NCBI GenBank assembly: GCA_002496955.1
Contig: DALZ01000034.1
Span: forward strand, 1-15,665
Direction: 5' to 3'
DNA length: 15,665 nt
DNA from: Euryarchaeota archaeon UBA128
GTDB taxonomy: Archaea > Thermoplasmatota > Poseidoniia > Poseidoniales > Poseidoniaceae
The notes beneath the pieces are model-generated. The model ran no database searches and was not told the DNA's origin. It saw only the letters and a list, made by a program, of their open reading frames with translations. Of the stretch, positions 1 through 6,506 are shown in pieces. The position numbers were made by a program, and so were the translations under genes. Numbering within the stretch: position 1 is the first letter of the stretch; every line of letters starts with the position of its first letter.

Positions 1-258
1 TTAGAAGTGATAAGTTTCGATGTTGCAGTTGACGAGGTCACTGCTGGAGCAGAGCATCACGGAGTTGCGATGGCTGCGTTGATTATGCCAAATTCGTTAA
101 CGATAGGTGGTCGACAATCTACAGGACCAATTAGAGGAGGACTTACCGTACCAGAAGATAAGCAGCAAAAGCGCGTTGATGTAAAGGCACCAGCAGCCCC
201 CGCCCTGCGACCGGGGAGCAGACGCGGCGGAGGTACAAACACCGATTTCTCACTTTGA
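1..258 (+). CDS. Unrecognised protein, C-terminal part (5' end outside window)
   Basis: The frame is open from the first base to a TGA at 256-258, so this is probably the 3' end of a longer gene; a GTG at 7 is the only start codon near the edge. I do not recognise the product. The first 40 or so residues look like a folded domain (it contains AEHHGVAMAALIMPNSL), and the rest is a low-complexity tail rich in Ala, Pro, Gly and Arg (PAAPALRPGSRRGGG) that is probably disordered. The tail is encoded by a GC-rich stretch at about 191-232 that stands out in an AT-rich window. The opposite strand is also open over 57-320, but its product is rich in Cys, Arg and Pro and resembles no family. I prefer the plus strand because the next gene follows it closely in the same direction, but the call is weak. 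Confidence 0.4.
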   Translation, partial: LEVISFDVAVDEVTAGAEHHGVAMAALIMPNSLTIGGRQSTGPIRGGLTVPEDKQQKRVDVKAPAAPALRPGSRRGGGTNTDFSL

Positions 259-294
259 CGACATCTACAAGAACCCTCGACGAAATTAGAAATT

Positions 295-732
295 ATGGCA
301 GAAGCGTGGAAGGTTTTCAAGTGTCTCGCCTGTGGTATGTCACACGGAAGGAAATCATCAGGTCATAACTGTCCACACTGCGGCCAGAGAGTTAGTGAGA
401 CTACTCCAGTAATAGATCGTTCGGATAATCCATCAGAACTGCGCAAAAAGGTAGTGATGGCCAATACGCCATTGGAACTAAGAGAATCACTTAGCCGTAA
501 GTTAGCAGAATCAGAGCAATTAATAGAAGGTTTAGCAAAATTTTCAGTAAAAAAAGGTCTGTCTATTCTAAGGAATTTAATTGATGAGGACGGCAGTTTC
601 ACATTGACTAAAATAAACTATGAGTTTGAAAACCAAGGTTTTGGTAGCGAGGTTTCTAACTTTATTGAAACTGCTGAAGCACAAGGGGTTATTGTTAGGC
701 TGGGCGAAGGAATTTGGCAATTTCTTGAGTGA
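295..732 (+). CDS. Zinc-ribbon protein with winged-helix-like C-terminus
   Basis: This 145-residue protein starts with a zinc ribbon: Cys10, Cys13, Cys26 and Cys29 in the pattern CLxCG-x3-G-x4-G-x2-CPxCG. A charged, helix-rich linker (about 45-80) follows. The C-terminal 65 residues (about 81-145) read like a winged-helix fold: two helices, a helix with alternating polar residues, then a beta-wing ending GVIVRLGEGIWQFLE. Small proteins of this build are common in archaea and are often transcription or RNA-related factors, but no specific function can be assigned here. ATG 295 is the first Met and is followed closely by the ribbon; no clear Shine-Dalgarno sequence is visible. The stop at 732 overlaps the inferred promoter of the tRNA-Pro gene. 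The same ribbon pattern recurs in the microprotein at 3883-3996. Confidence 0.75.
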   Translation: MAEAWKVFKCLACGMSHGRKSSGHNCPHCGQRVSETTPVIDRSDNPSELRKKVVMANTPLELRESLSRKLAESEQLIEGLAKFSVKKGLSILRNLIDEDGSFTLTKINYEFENQGFGSEVSNFIETAEAQGVIVRLGEGIWQFLE

Positions 733-733
733 A

Positions 734-744
734 GTTGATAATAG
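734..744 (+). promoter_or_regulatory. TATA-like box for tRNA-Pro
   Basis: TTGATAATA at about 735-743 is centred some 26 bp before the first tRNA base at 767, the standard archaeal TATA-to-start spacing. It begins only two or three bases after the stop codon of the upstream zinc-ribbon gene. Inferred from position and composition only. Confidence 0.45.
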
Positions 745-766
745 GGAAGTCGTGGCCAAACACAAC

Positions 767-844
767 GGGCGTATGGGTTAGTTTGGCCTATACTCGGGCG
801 TTTGGGACGCTTGGACCCAAGTTCAAATCTTGGTACGCCCACCA
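767..844 (+). tRNA. tRNA-Pro (anticodon UGG), CCA encoded
   Basis: The acceptor stem GGGCGTA pairs with TACGCCC (834-840), followed by discriminator A841 and an encoded CCA (842-844). The D arm has a 3-bp stem and a loop containing the conserved GG. The anticodon stem GGGCG/CGCTT closes the loop TTTGGGA (801-807), giving anticodon TGG at 803-805 with G37, as expected for proline. The variable region is short, and the T arm is CCAAG-TTCAAAT-CTTGG. There is no intron. A convergent gene, the parvulin, ends two bases beyond the CCA, and a short T-rich run at 849-853 inside that gene could serve as terminator. Confidence 0.95.
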
Positions 845-845
845 A

Positions 846-1175
846 TTATTTTGTCTCACCTTTAGAGTGGACCCAAATAATATGATAACCAAACTGAGTT
901 TTAACAAACTTGGTTGGTACTGTTTCAATCTCGGTCAGCCAAACAGCATCTTCAAATTTTTTTACCATTTGGCCTTCTATGAATTCTCCTAAATCTCCTT
1001 TTTTTGAACCACTTTGACAGATAGAGTATTTACGCGCTAGTTTTTTGAATGCTTTCAGAGGGTTCTTTGCTTCAGATAATTGTTCAAGTATTATCTTTGC
1101 AGTTGGTTTGTCGGCAACAAGTATGTGTCTAGCGTGTGCCGTTCTCGGTGCATTTCGTTTATCATGTCTGCGCAT
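846..1175 (-). CDS. ppiC: Parvulin-type peptidyl-prolyl cis-trans isomerase
   Basis: A 109-residue single-domain parvulin, which catalyses cis-trans isomerisation of X-Pro bonds. The family hallmarks are visible: ARHILV with His17, FKKLARKYSICQSG with Cys53, GDLGEF (60-65), a GQMVKKFEDAV segment, and the C-terminal TQFGYHII with His98. This is very close in layout to E. coli PpiC and archaeal Pin-like parvulins, which are about 92-100 residues. There is no signal peptide or membrane segment, so it should act in the cytoplasm. The first 14 residues are strongly basic (MRRHDKRNAPRTAH) and precede the canonical fold. Its start codon overlaps the last 14 bases of the upstream glycosyltransferase gene, so the two are almost certainly co-transcribed and translationally coupled. 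Its stop lies two bases from the convergent tRNA-Pro. Confidence 0.93.
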   Translation of the reverse strand: MRRHDKRNAPRTAHARHILVADKPTAKIILEQLSEAKNPLKAFKKLARKYSICQSGSKKGDLGEFIEGQMVKKFEDAVWLTEIETVPTKFVKTQFGYHIIWVHSKGETK

Positions 1176-2106
1176 TGTATCTCAACTCCGTGCGCATCCT
1201 AACCGACAGCCTATCAAATACATGAGCCGAAGCCCAACATACCAGGACGAAAAAAATTGTAGAAATAAAGCCATCAGTTAATGCTGACTCTAAATCTGTT
1301 GTTACACCGGGAATAAGCGCCACCCAACCAATTACATATGCCATAAAGGATAGTAATGTGTGTGGAGTGACACTGCGAGAAAAAAGCATTGCCAGGCATC
1401 GCTTGTGATGCATTACAGCCATCATAAAACCGACGGAGATGAAAAAAGGTAGCATTTTTATGCCGGATTTTTCTGCACCATACACACATTTGACCGGTAC
1501 TTCGATAACTCTGAACGATTTCTTAGATAACTCAATCAGCCAATAATTGGGATATCCATAACCTCTCCATGACTTTTCCCAACTCCACTCTTGAATTACA
1601 TGATGACTAATTGCAGTAAACCCACATTGCGGGTCAGTGACTCGCCTTCCTGCAGCAAGAGTGGTGAAAAACCCCAATATCATGCTAGCAATAATTCTAA
1701 TTCGGGGCATATTCTTTGGTCCATTCTGGTCAATGAACCGGTTTCCCTTAACATAATCCGCTTGGCCATTGATAATCGGTTTTACAACTGATGCCAAGTC
1801 TTCTGGATTCATTTGGCCGTCACCTGCCATCACGGCACTAACAAAAGGCTCACTGAGCAATTCGCGCATCTGCTGATGGCCTGCATCGATCGCAGCACCC
1901 ACACCAACACCGGATTTATTCAGTAGGGTGATTTTCTCACTTTTTTGGCAATTTTGTTCGACAATATTGCGCGTATTGTCTGTTGAGCCGTCGTTGACTA
2001 CGACAACGCAATCAACAAAATCTGGTAGACCGGAAATAACGTCTTCGATGAAGTCTTGTTCATTCTTTGCCGGTATGACGACACCAACTCGCCAGTCACC
2101 AAGCAT
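1162..2106 (-). CDS. Membrane-anchored family 2 glycosyltransferase (dolichol-phosphate sugar synthase type)
   Basis: About 314 residues. The N-terminal GT-A domain shows VVIPAKNEQ, the nucleotide-sugar motif NDGSTDNT (about 38-45), AGDGQMNPED (about 94-103) at the metal-binding DxD position, KGNRF (about 120-124) and DPQCGF (about 158-163). These are typical of dolichyl-phosphate mannose/glucose synthases, which move a sugar from a nucleotide donor to a polyprenyl phosphate at the cytoplasmic face of the membrane. The C-terminal third is hydrophobic, with likely helices near 250-267 and 278-296 and a weaker one near 219-234. The exact sugar cannot be read from sequence. The frame is open to a TTG at 2112, but ATG 2106 is preferred: it lies close to the site expected from the TATA-like box at 2134-2141. 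Divergent from the next glycosyltransferase-like gene. Confidence 0.9.
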   Translation of the reverse strand: MLGDWRVGVVIPAKNEQDFIEDVISGLPDFVDCVVVVNDGSTDNTRNIVEQNCQKSEKITLLNKSGVGVGAAIDAGHQQMRELLSEPFVSAVMAGDGQMNPEDLASVVKPIINGQADYVKGNRFIDQNGPKNMPRIRIIASMILGFFTTLAAGRRVTDPQCGFTAISHHVIQEWSWEKSWRGYGYPNYWLIELSKKSFRVIEVPVKCVYGAEKSGIKMLPFFISVGFMMAVMHHKRCLAMLFSRSVTPHTLLSFMAYVIGWVALIPGVTTDLESALTDGFISTIFFVLVCWASAHVFDRLSVRMRTELRYNAQT

Positions 2107-2133
2107 GAACAAGCCAAATTGGTTGGGCTGATG

Positions 2134-2141
2134 AATATAAC
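2134..2141 (-). promoter_or_regulatory. TATA-like box for the minus-strand glycosyltransferase
   Basis: GTTATATT on the minus strand is centred about 26 bp from a start near 2112, leaving a leader of only a few bases before ATG 2106. This fits a nearly leaderless archaeal transcript. Inferred. Confidence 0.4.
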
Positions 2142-2169
2142 TTACGGAATTTTATTTTCTTAGCAAAAA

Positions 2170-2184
2170 TTAGTTGGTAACTAA
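2170..2184. repeat. Short perfect palindrome in a divergent intergenic region
   Basis: TTAGTT-GGT-AACTAA is a perfect 6-bp inverted repeat with a 3-base spacer, lying between the two divergent inferred TATA boxes (2134-2141 and 2201-2206). Its position suits an operator for both glycosyltransferase promoters, but a repeat of this length can also arise by chance in AT-rich DNA. Confidence 0.35.
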
Positions 2185-2200
2185 CATTGAAAACGCAGAG

Positions 2201-2206
2201 TATAAG
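2201..2206 (+). promoter_or_regulatory. TATA-like box for the plus-strand glycosyltransferase-like gene
   Basis: TATAAG, preceded by a purine-rich stretch (GCAGAG) that could act as a BRE, predicts transcription starting near 2230. That coincides with an in-frame GTG at 2230, so the mRNA could be leaderless from there. Inferred. Confidence 0.4.
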
Positions 2207-2220
2207 TTTGATGTGGTTTA

Positions 2221-3078
2221 GTGTGCTATGTGTCTAAACAACCGCTTCGCTTAATCTACGTCGGTCGTGACATTGAATTGCGTATAATTTCATTGTTAGT
2301 TAGAGCATCTGAGGTCGCAGAGGAAACCGTGTTTATTGATTTAGGATCAAATGATCAAACAGTTGACCTTGCAACTGAATTTGGTTGTAGGACTTTGCAC
2401 TATGTTGAGAATGACTTTACTACACCCGATCTGGCAAGGCTAATCAGTAATTCCAGTCTAGGTGATAATTTTGCTAATCTCATAATTCATATCAATGATG
2501 ACTGGAGGCTGAGAGAATTGCCCGTAGTAGTAAACCGGTCAAGAGAAGGTTGGGATATCTACATTGCATACAACAACCAAGCCAATCAGGAATTAGTAGC
2601 TGAAGAATTAGTCATTGGTTCATTAGATTTCGACCACATTTATGTTTCCAGTAAAGGGTTAGAGGAGTTGGCTAAAGCAAATACCATGACCAGTACCCTA
2701 AATTTCCCATCAAACCTCAGAGTTAGAGTAATTGAATCATCAGATAAAATCAAATTGCCACAAAGAGAGTCATTAGCGACAGCATCTCGTTTTGCTCAAC
2801 TGTTTTATTGGATGCTGGAAACAAAACATCCGCTGTTTTTATTTGGCATTCCTGGTCTTGTTTTGTTCATACTTGGTTACCAATTATCCGGCAATGTTAT
2901 CGATACTTTCAACGAACTGAATTCAGTTTCAATCGGTGTAACTCTTACTACAATTGCGATGACGCTAATCGGTTTATTTGCTATGATGGTTGCTTTAATT
3001 CTATACATAATGGGAAAACAGGTAGAACAAATTCAATCGCAATATAATTGGAATAGGAATGATGACAAAACACTTTAA
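2221..3078 (+). CDS. Divergent family 2 glycosyltransferase-like membrane protein
   Basis: 285 residues counted from GTG 2221; an in-frame GTG at 2230 fits the inferred promoter better. The N-terminal half keeps the GT-A outline: a first strand (LIYVGRD), a segment VFIDLGSNDQTVDLATEFG that replaces the usual VDDGSTDxT, and HINDDWRLRELP where active enzymes have the DAD motif and its following acidic loop. The acceptor-binding region is shortened and KGxRF and DxxCGF are absent. The C-terminal end has two strong membrane helices (about 203-222 and 239-265) with KHPLFLFGIPGLVLF, a sequence seen in archaeal membrane glycosyltransferases. It may be a glycosyltransferase of unusual specificity or a non-catalytic partner of one. 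The HAD phosphatase follows after 13 bases, so the two probably form an operon. Confidence 0.72.
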   Translation: MCYVSKQPLRLIYVGRDIELRIISLLVRASEVAEETVFIDLGSNDQTVDLATEFGCRTLHYVENDFTTPDLARLISNSSLGDNFANLIIHINDDWRLRELPVVVNRSREGWDIYIAYNNQANQELVAEELVIGSLDFDHIYVSSKGLEELAKANTMTSTLNFPSNLRVRVIESSDKIKLPQRESLATASRFAQLFYWMLETKHPLFLFGIPGLVLFILGYQLSGNVIDTFNELNSVSIGVTLTTIAMTLIGLFAMMVALILYIMGKQVEQIQSQYNWNRNDDKTL

Positions 3079-3080
3079 TC

Positions 3081-3085
3081 GAGGT
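3081..3085 (+). promoter_or_regulatory. Ribosome binding site of the HAD phosphatase gene
   Basis: GAGGT lies six bases before ATG 3092 in the 13-base gap after the upstream stop. It is one of the few clear Shine-Dalgarno matches here, as expected for a downstream gene in an operon, and it supports ATG 3092 as the start. Confidence 0.6.
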
Positions 3086-3091
3086 TAGGAT

Positions 3092-3853
3092 ATGGATAAT
3101 TACAGTTCTTTAGTCTGCCTTGACATGGACCGTGTCTTGGTAGATCATTTGTCCACATGGCAGTATGTTTATGATAGATTAAGCATCTCAAACGATGAGT
3201 CATTCTCATTGTATAATCAGGGACTGTTAGATGAATGGGACTGGATCAAACTAGATATTGCCCTGATTAAAGATAGTGTTGGTAATGAAATCATGACCGA
3301 TGAGGCTTTACGAAGATTGATGGAAGGTATGCCGATGATGAAGAATTGGCGGTTATTAATTGACGAATTAATCAAAGATGGAGCCAAAGTAGCGATTATT
3401 TCTGGTGGATTACAACAAACTGCGCGCGACATCGCAGCGCAATTTCCCTCGCAAGATTTGTGGTCGAGACGCTGGGGTGGTATTGACCGTTTTACCGCTA
3501 ATCGTTACTCAGAGGGATTAGATACAAAGTTATCAGTGTTTACCAACGGTTGGCTAAGAGGTAATCAATTATCCAACGGTCAGTATGAAATAAATGATTT
3601 TGGCCGATATCAAGTACAAATGAATGGTAAAGGTGCAATTGTGAAGATGCTTCAACGACGATATAATATCAGTAAAAACAGAACTGTGAGTGTTGGCGAT
3701 TCCGCAGGCGATATCGGGATGTTTGCTGAGTCAGGCCTTGCTATTTGCTTCAATCCATGGGACGAACGTCCATTGAAATACTGTGATAAAGTAATTGAAG
3801 AAAAAGACTTAGCCATAGTATTGAGTGAAATTAGGATTTTTTTGAACCAATAA
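3092..3853 (+). CDS. HAD-superfamily phosphatase, phosphoserine phosphatase-like
   Basis: A 253-residue hydrolase with the four HAD motifs in order: motif I LDMDRVLVD (nucleophile Asp11, general acid/base Asp13), motif II IISGG (Ser104), motif III Lys180 in NGKGAIV, and motif IV VGDSAGDIGMF (Asp203, Asp207). The cap is an insertion between motifs I and II (about 20-95), as in the HAD-I subclass containing SerB. The STWQYVYDRL segment after motif I and the MPMMKNWRLLIDEL stretch resemble archaeal SerB-like HAD-IB proteins, which remove phosphate from phosphoserine or related small phospho-compounds. Arg14 replaces the usual Gly or aromatic residue in motif I. The gene sits behind a glycosyltransferase-like gene, so a sugar-phosphate or lipid-linked phosphate is an equally possible substrate. 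Cytoplasmic, with no signal peptide. Confidence 0.88.
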   Translation: MDNYSSLVCLDMDRVLVDHLSTWQYVYDRLSISNDESFSLYNQGLLDEWDWIKLDIALIKDSVGNEIMTDEALRRLMEGMPMMKNWRLLIDELIKDGAKVAIISGGLQQTARDIAAQFPSQDLWSRRWGGIDRFTANRYSEGLDTKLSVFTNGWLRGNQLSNGQYEINDFGRYQVQMNGKGAIVKMLQRRYNISKNRTVSVGDSAGDIGMFAESGLAICFNPWDERPLKYCDKVIEEKDLAIVLSEIRIFLNQ

Positions 3854-3872
3854 TTTTTGTATACATAATTTA
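3854..3872 (+). promoter_or_regulatory. TATA-like stretch before the zinc-ribbon microprotein
   Basis: The AT-rich TTTTTGTATACATAATTTA ends 10 bases before ATG 3883. If its 5' half acts as the TATA element, transcription would start at or next to that ATG, giving a leaderless mRNA. Inferred from spacing only. Confidence 0.35.
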
Positions 3873-3882
3873 TCCTAGTGAC

Positions 3883-3996
3883 ATGAGCGTCGACGATTAT
3901 GCGTTTATCTCATCAATTTGCCTAAATTGCGGATTTATTTTGGGAGAATTTGTTCCTGGAATGGAGTGTCCAATGTGCGGTGAGCCTATTCTATAA
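3883..3996 (+). CDS. Zinc-ribbon microprotein (37 residues)
   Basis: A 37-residue frame from ATG 3883 to TAA 3994-3996. It consists almost entirely of one zinc ribbon: Cys13, Cys16, Cys29 and Cys32 arranged CLxCG-x3-G-x4-G-x2-CPxCG, preceded by a short acidic N-terminus (MSVDDY). Four correctly spaced cysteines with conserved glycines and the CPxCG knuckle in so short a frame are unlikely by chance. The ribbon has exactly the cysteine spacing of residues 10-29 of the protein at 295-732. The frame has a TATA-like stretch just upstream and its last 11 bases overlap the end of the convergent dehydrogenase gene. Probable role: a small metal-binding protein contacting nucleic acid or protein; nothing more specific can be said. 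Confidence 0.68.
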   Translation: MSVDDYAFISSICLNCGFILGEFVPGMECPMCGEPIL

Positions 3997-5038
3997 GTTT
4001 CCTAATGATAGTAACGTTTTCTGATTTTACATACTGAATTACCTGTTCTATGGAATCTAAAGGCAAATCTTCAGGTGCCAAAACTCCAAATTTTATGGTC
4101 TCGCCATCAGTGTCTGTTTTTGCTAACAGCGTTTCAACACATGCAATCGTCACTAACCCAGTGGTTCTCGCCATGGAACTAAACCCATTTAGTCCATTGT
4201 CAACGATTTCCCAAATAATTTTGTGTTCAGCATACTCTATTGTTACTTCCATCCAAGTAAATTCTGGTCTTTCTTCATCGAATTTCCATGCATCAATCAG
4301 CTCTATATCGGTAAGTTTTCCTCTTTCAGCAATCCATTTTTGTATGTGACCGGGCCATCTAACAGTATATTCTCTCATGTTAGGTGACATCTTCGAGTTA
4401 ATTAGGCTCCTTAACCCGTCAGTAAGAAACGCTTCCATAGTTCCGTATCCTTCGACTTCAATGCTGTGTAAGTCACTGATAGCGCTTACTGTTGTGGTTG
4501 TTCCATTGACAATTATCCTTGCTGGCCTAGTGTATTCCTCGATGACATCTGCGGGAGAAAAAGGCGCCATGTAAGACCAATTTTGATCTGGGATTGCTGG
4601 GTTGCCGCCGACTTTTATACTCACATCCTTGATATTTTCTTCCAACTCAGATTCTAATCTTATCAACATATTCGACAATCCCGGAGCGATGCCAACATCC
4701 CAGATAAGCGTAGAATCATTTTCAATTGCTAGCTTGTTGTGTATCGAGGGCTCTATTTCAGTGAATGCTAAGTCGATAATCGAGCGATAGTTCAGAATAA
4801 GCGTCGAACGAACTTGCTCTCCGATATTACCGGGTAGTAAATTAACTATTACCTTTGCTTCGGGGGGATATTTTAGTATCTCAAATACATCGCCTTCTTG
4901 GTAGGATATCAACTGATTATCTTTAATTGAATCAGGTATGGTCAAATCAATGACGTGGACGCTGTATCCTCTTTGTGCCAATTTTGTGACAACAAAATTA
5001 CCAACCAGGCCACAACCAAGTGCAACAATATCTGGCAT
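3986..5038 (-). CDS. Saccharopine dehydrogenase-family NAD(P)-dependent oxidoreductase
   Basis: About 350 residues. The N-terminus is a Rossmann fold with the dinucleotide motif GCGLVG (about 8-13) after the first strand, and an acidic residue at the end of the second strand (VHVID). DVGIAPGLSNML (near 115) is the family signature of the switch between domains, followed by GGNPAIPDQNW, typical of lysine 6-dehydrogenase, saccharopine reductase and carboxynorspermidine synthase-type enzymes. These act on amino-acid-derived imines using NAD(P)H; which substrate applies here cannot be told. The frame opens with GTG 5050 immediately after the synthetase stop, but ATG 5038 starts right at the first strand and is preferred. 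It is probably translated as the second gene of an asnS operon. Its 3' end overlaps the convergent microprotein gene by 11 bases. Confidence 0.85.
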   Translation of the reverse strand: MPDIVALGCGLVGNFVVTKLAQRGYSVHVIDLTIPDSIKDNQLISYQEGDVFEILKYPPEAKVIVNLLPGNIGEQVRSTLILNYRSIIDLAFTEIEPSIHNKLAIENDSTLIWDVGIAPGLSNMLIRLESELEENIKDVSIKVGGNPAIPDQNWSYMAPFSPADVIEEYTRPARIIVNGTTTTVSAISDLHSIEVEGYGTMEAFLTDGLRSLINSKMSPNMREYTVRWPGHIQKWIAERGKLTDIELIDAWKFDEERPEFTWMEVTIEYAEHKIIWEIVDNGLNGFSSMARTTGLVTIACVETLLAKTDTDGETIKFGVLAPEDLPLDSIEQVIQYVKSENVTIIRKLIE

Positions 5039-5050
5039 AATACCACTCAC

Positions 5051-6379
5051 TCAGGGAGTAACTCTTCTGGAATCCCTCGGAAATGGTATTACCTCTCGGA
5101 TGTGCTCAGCACCGCTTAACCATGAACAAACTCGGTCAACACCTAGCCCAAAACCACCATGCGGAACACCACCATACGTCCGAGTATCAATATAGAATTG
5201 ATATGGTTCTCTTGGTGTTCCCTCTTCGTCAATTCGGGCAAGTATTTCTTGTTCTGACCATGTTCTTTCTCCGCCTCCAATAATCTCGCCATAACCTTCG
5301 GGGGCGAGTAAATCATGGCACAGGACATATTTATCATCGGAAGGGTCAACCCTATGGTAAAATGGTTTGGCAATTTTTGGATAATGTGTCAAAAAGTGTG
5401 GCACATCAAAGTCTTGGGTGAGTATTTTTTCTTTGGAATAATCTAGGTCTTGCCCCCATTCTACTTCTACGTTAAGTGATTGTAATGTGTCTATTGCCTC
5501 ATCATAACGCATGCGAGGATAACTTGAATCAGCATAATTCGCTATGGTTTCCAAGTTTCTTCCAAGGGACTCTAACTCAGCGCTTCTCTCATCGAGCAAA
5601 GTTGCGGCTATCTTCCTGACTACTCCCTCTCCATATGTCATTATTTCTTGATTATCAGCCCACGCAACTTCCATTTCAGCATGCCAGAATTCCGTCAAAT
5701 GCCGTCTTGTTCTAGACTTCTCGGCCCTAAAAGATGGGGCTATGGTATACAAGCGTTCCAATGCAGGCATTGCTGCCTCTGCATATAATTGCCAAGACTG
5801 AGTCAGGTATGCCTTCCGGCCAAAGTAAGGAACTTCGAATAAAGTGGAACCACCCTCGACGGCTCCAGCGACGAAGTTAGGCGCTTGATATTCAATAAAA
5901 TCTAAGTCGCGAAAATACGTGTGAATTGCCCCAAAGACGCTGCTACGCAGTTTTAGCATCGTAGTCATTCTTGTTGTTCGCAGGTATAGATGACGATTGT
6001 CAAGCAAGAATTCCGTTTCACCACCATCCGCAGCCGTCATTGCTGATTCGGTAATGGGAAATGGTGTTTCTGGATTGACTGGGCCGACTATCTCCACCTC
6101 GCTAATTATTACTTCATAACCGCCGTCAGCCCGTTCATCCGGGTTTGCCTGTCCGTGCACTATAATTGAAGATTCTATTAGCGCTGATTTGACATCATCA
6201 AAGCATACATCGCCCACAGCTTCTCTTTTTGCAACGCACTGTATCGATCCGGTAGAATCTCTGAGCACTAAAAAGCGAATTTTGTTAGAACCCCTAGATC
6301 TCTTTATCCATCCTTTCAATTCTACTTTTTGGCCATCATGTTTGCCGTCAAGCACATCAGAAATCCAAATCGTCTTCAT
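5051..6379 (-). CDS. asnS: Asparaginyl-tRNA synthetase
   Basis: A 442-residue class II synthetase that attaches asparagine to tRNA-Asn in the cytoplasm. An N-terminal OB-fold anticodon-binding domain (about 1-105, GWIKRSRGSNKIRFLVLRD) is followed by the class II core. Visible signatures: AVEGGSTLF, SWQLYAEAA, motif 2 FRAEKSRTRRHLTEF (about 217-231), LLAPEGYGEIIGGGER and motif 3 GGFGLGVDR (about 408-416). AEKSRTRRHLTEFWH and APEGYGEIIGG separate it from archaeal AspRS, although the end FPRDSRRVTP looks AspRS-like. Motif 3 has Asp where most AsnRS have Glu; either is allowed in class II. The frame is open to GTG 6406, but ATG 6379 matches the family start and has GGTGAGGT just upstream. The dehydrogenase gene follows without a gap. 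Confidence 0.96.
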   Translation of the reverse strand: MKTIWISDVLDGKHDGQKVELKGWIKRSRGSNKIRFLVLRDSTGSIQCVAKREAVGDVCFDDVKSALIESSIIVHGQANPDERADGGYEVIISEVEIVGPVNPETPFPITESAMTAADGGETEFLLDNRHLYLRTTRMTTMLKLRSSVFGAIHTYFRDLDFIEYQAPNFVAGAVEGGSTLFEVPYFGRKAYLTQSWQLYAEAAMPALERLYTIAPSFRAEKSRTRRHLTEFWHAEMEVAWADNQEIMTYGEGVVRKIAATLLDERSAELESLGRNLETIANYADSSYPRMRYDEAIDTLQSLNVEVEWGQDLDYSKEKILTQDFDVPHFLTHYPKIAKPFYHRVDPSDDKYVLCHDLLAPEGYGEIIGGGERTWSEQEILARIDEEGTPREPYQFYIDTRTYGGVPHGGFGLGVDRVCSWLSGAEHIREVIPFPRDSRRVTP

Positions 6380-6382
6380 TAC

Positions 6383-6388
6383 CTCACC
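6383..6388 (-). promoter_or_regulatory. Ribosome binding site of asnS
   Basis: GGTGAG on the minus strand lies three bases before ATG 6379 and matches the GGTGA core complementary to archaeal 16S 3' ends. The spacing is short, but it supports ATG 6379 over GTG 6406. Confidence 0.45.
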
Positions 6389-6506
6389 ATGTCGCCCTAG
6401 AAGCACGTGTAATTGAAATCTCGCTTGAAGTCTAAGGCCGTTAAATTAGCCGCAGTAAATACATAACATGGAAAACCTCAAACTACATACCAGATTTTTG
6501 CGACCC

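Noticed and set aside
57..320. Minus-strand frame opposite the first plus-strand gene
   Set aside because: The product is Cys/Arg/Pro-rich without motifs, and it runs across the gap and into the start of the zinc-ribbon gene; the plus-strand frame fits the neighbouring gene direction better. Not excluded with certainty.
618..845. Minus-strand frame beginning MVGVPRFELGSKRPKR
   Set aside because: It reads through the antisense of tRNA-Pro; this kind of peptide is a well-known false prediction over tRNA genes.
729..992. Plus-strand frame of 87 codons
   Set aside because: It covers the tRNA-Pro gene and the antisense of the parvulin; no family features.
2808..3047. Plus-strand frame of 79 codons
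   Set aside because: It is an out-of-frame shadow of the membrane helices of the gene at 2221-3078.
5051..6379. Aspartyl-tRNA synthetase as alternative identity
   Set aside because: The C-terminal FPRDSRRVTP and Asp in motif 3 look AspRS-like, but AEKSRTRRHLTEFWH, AVEGGSTLF and LLAPEGYGEIIGG are diagnostic of archaeal AsnRS.
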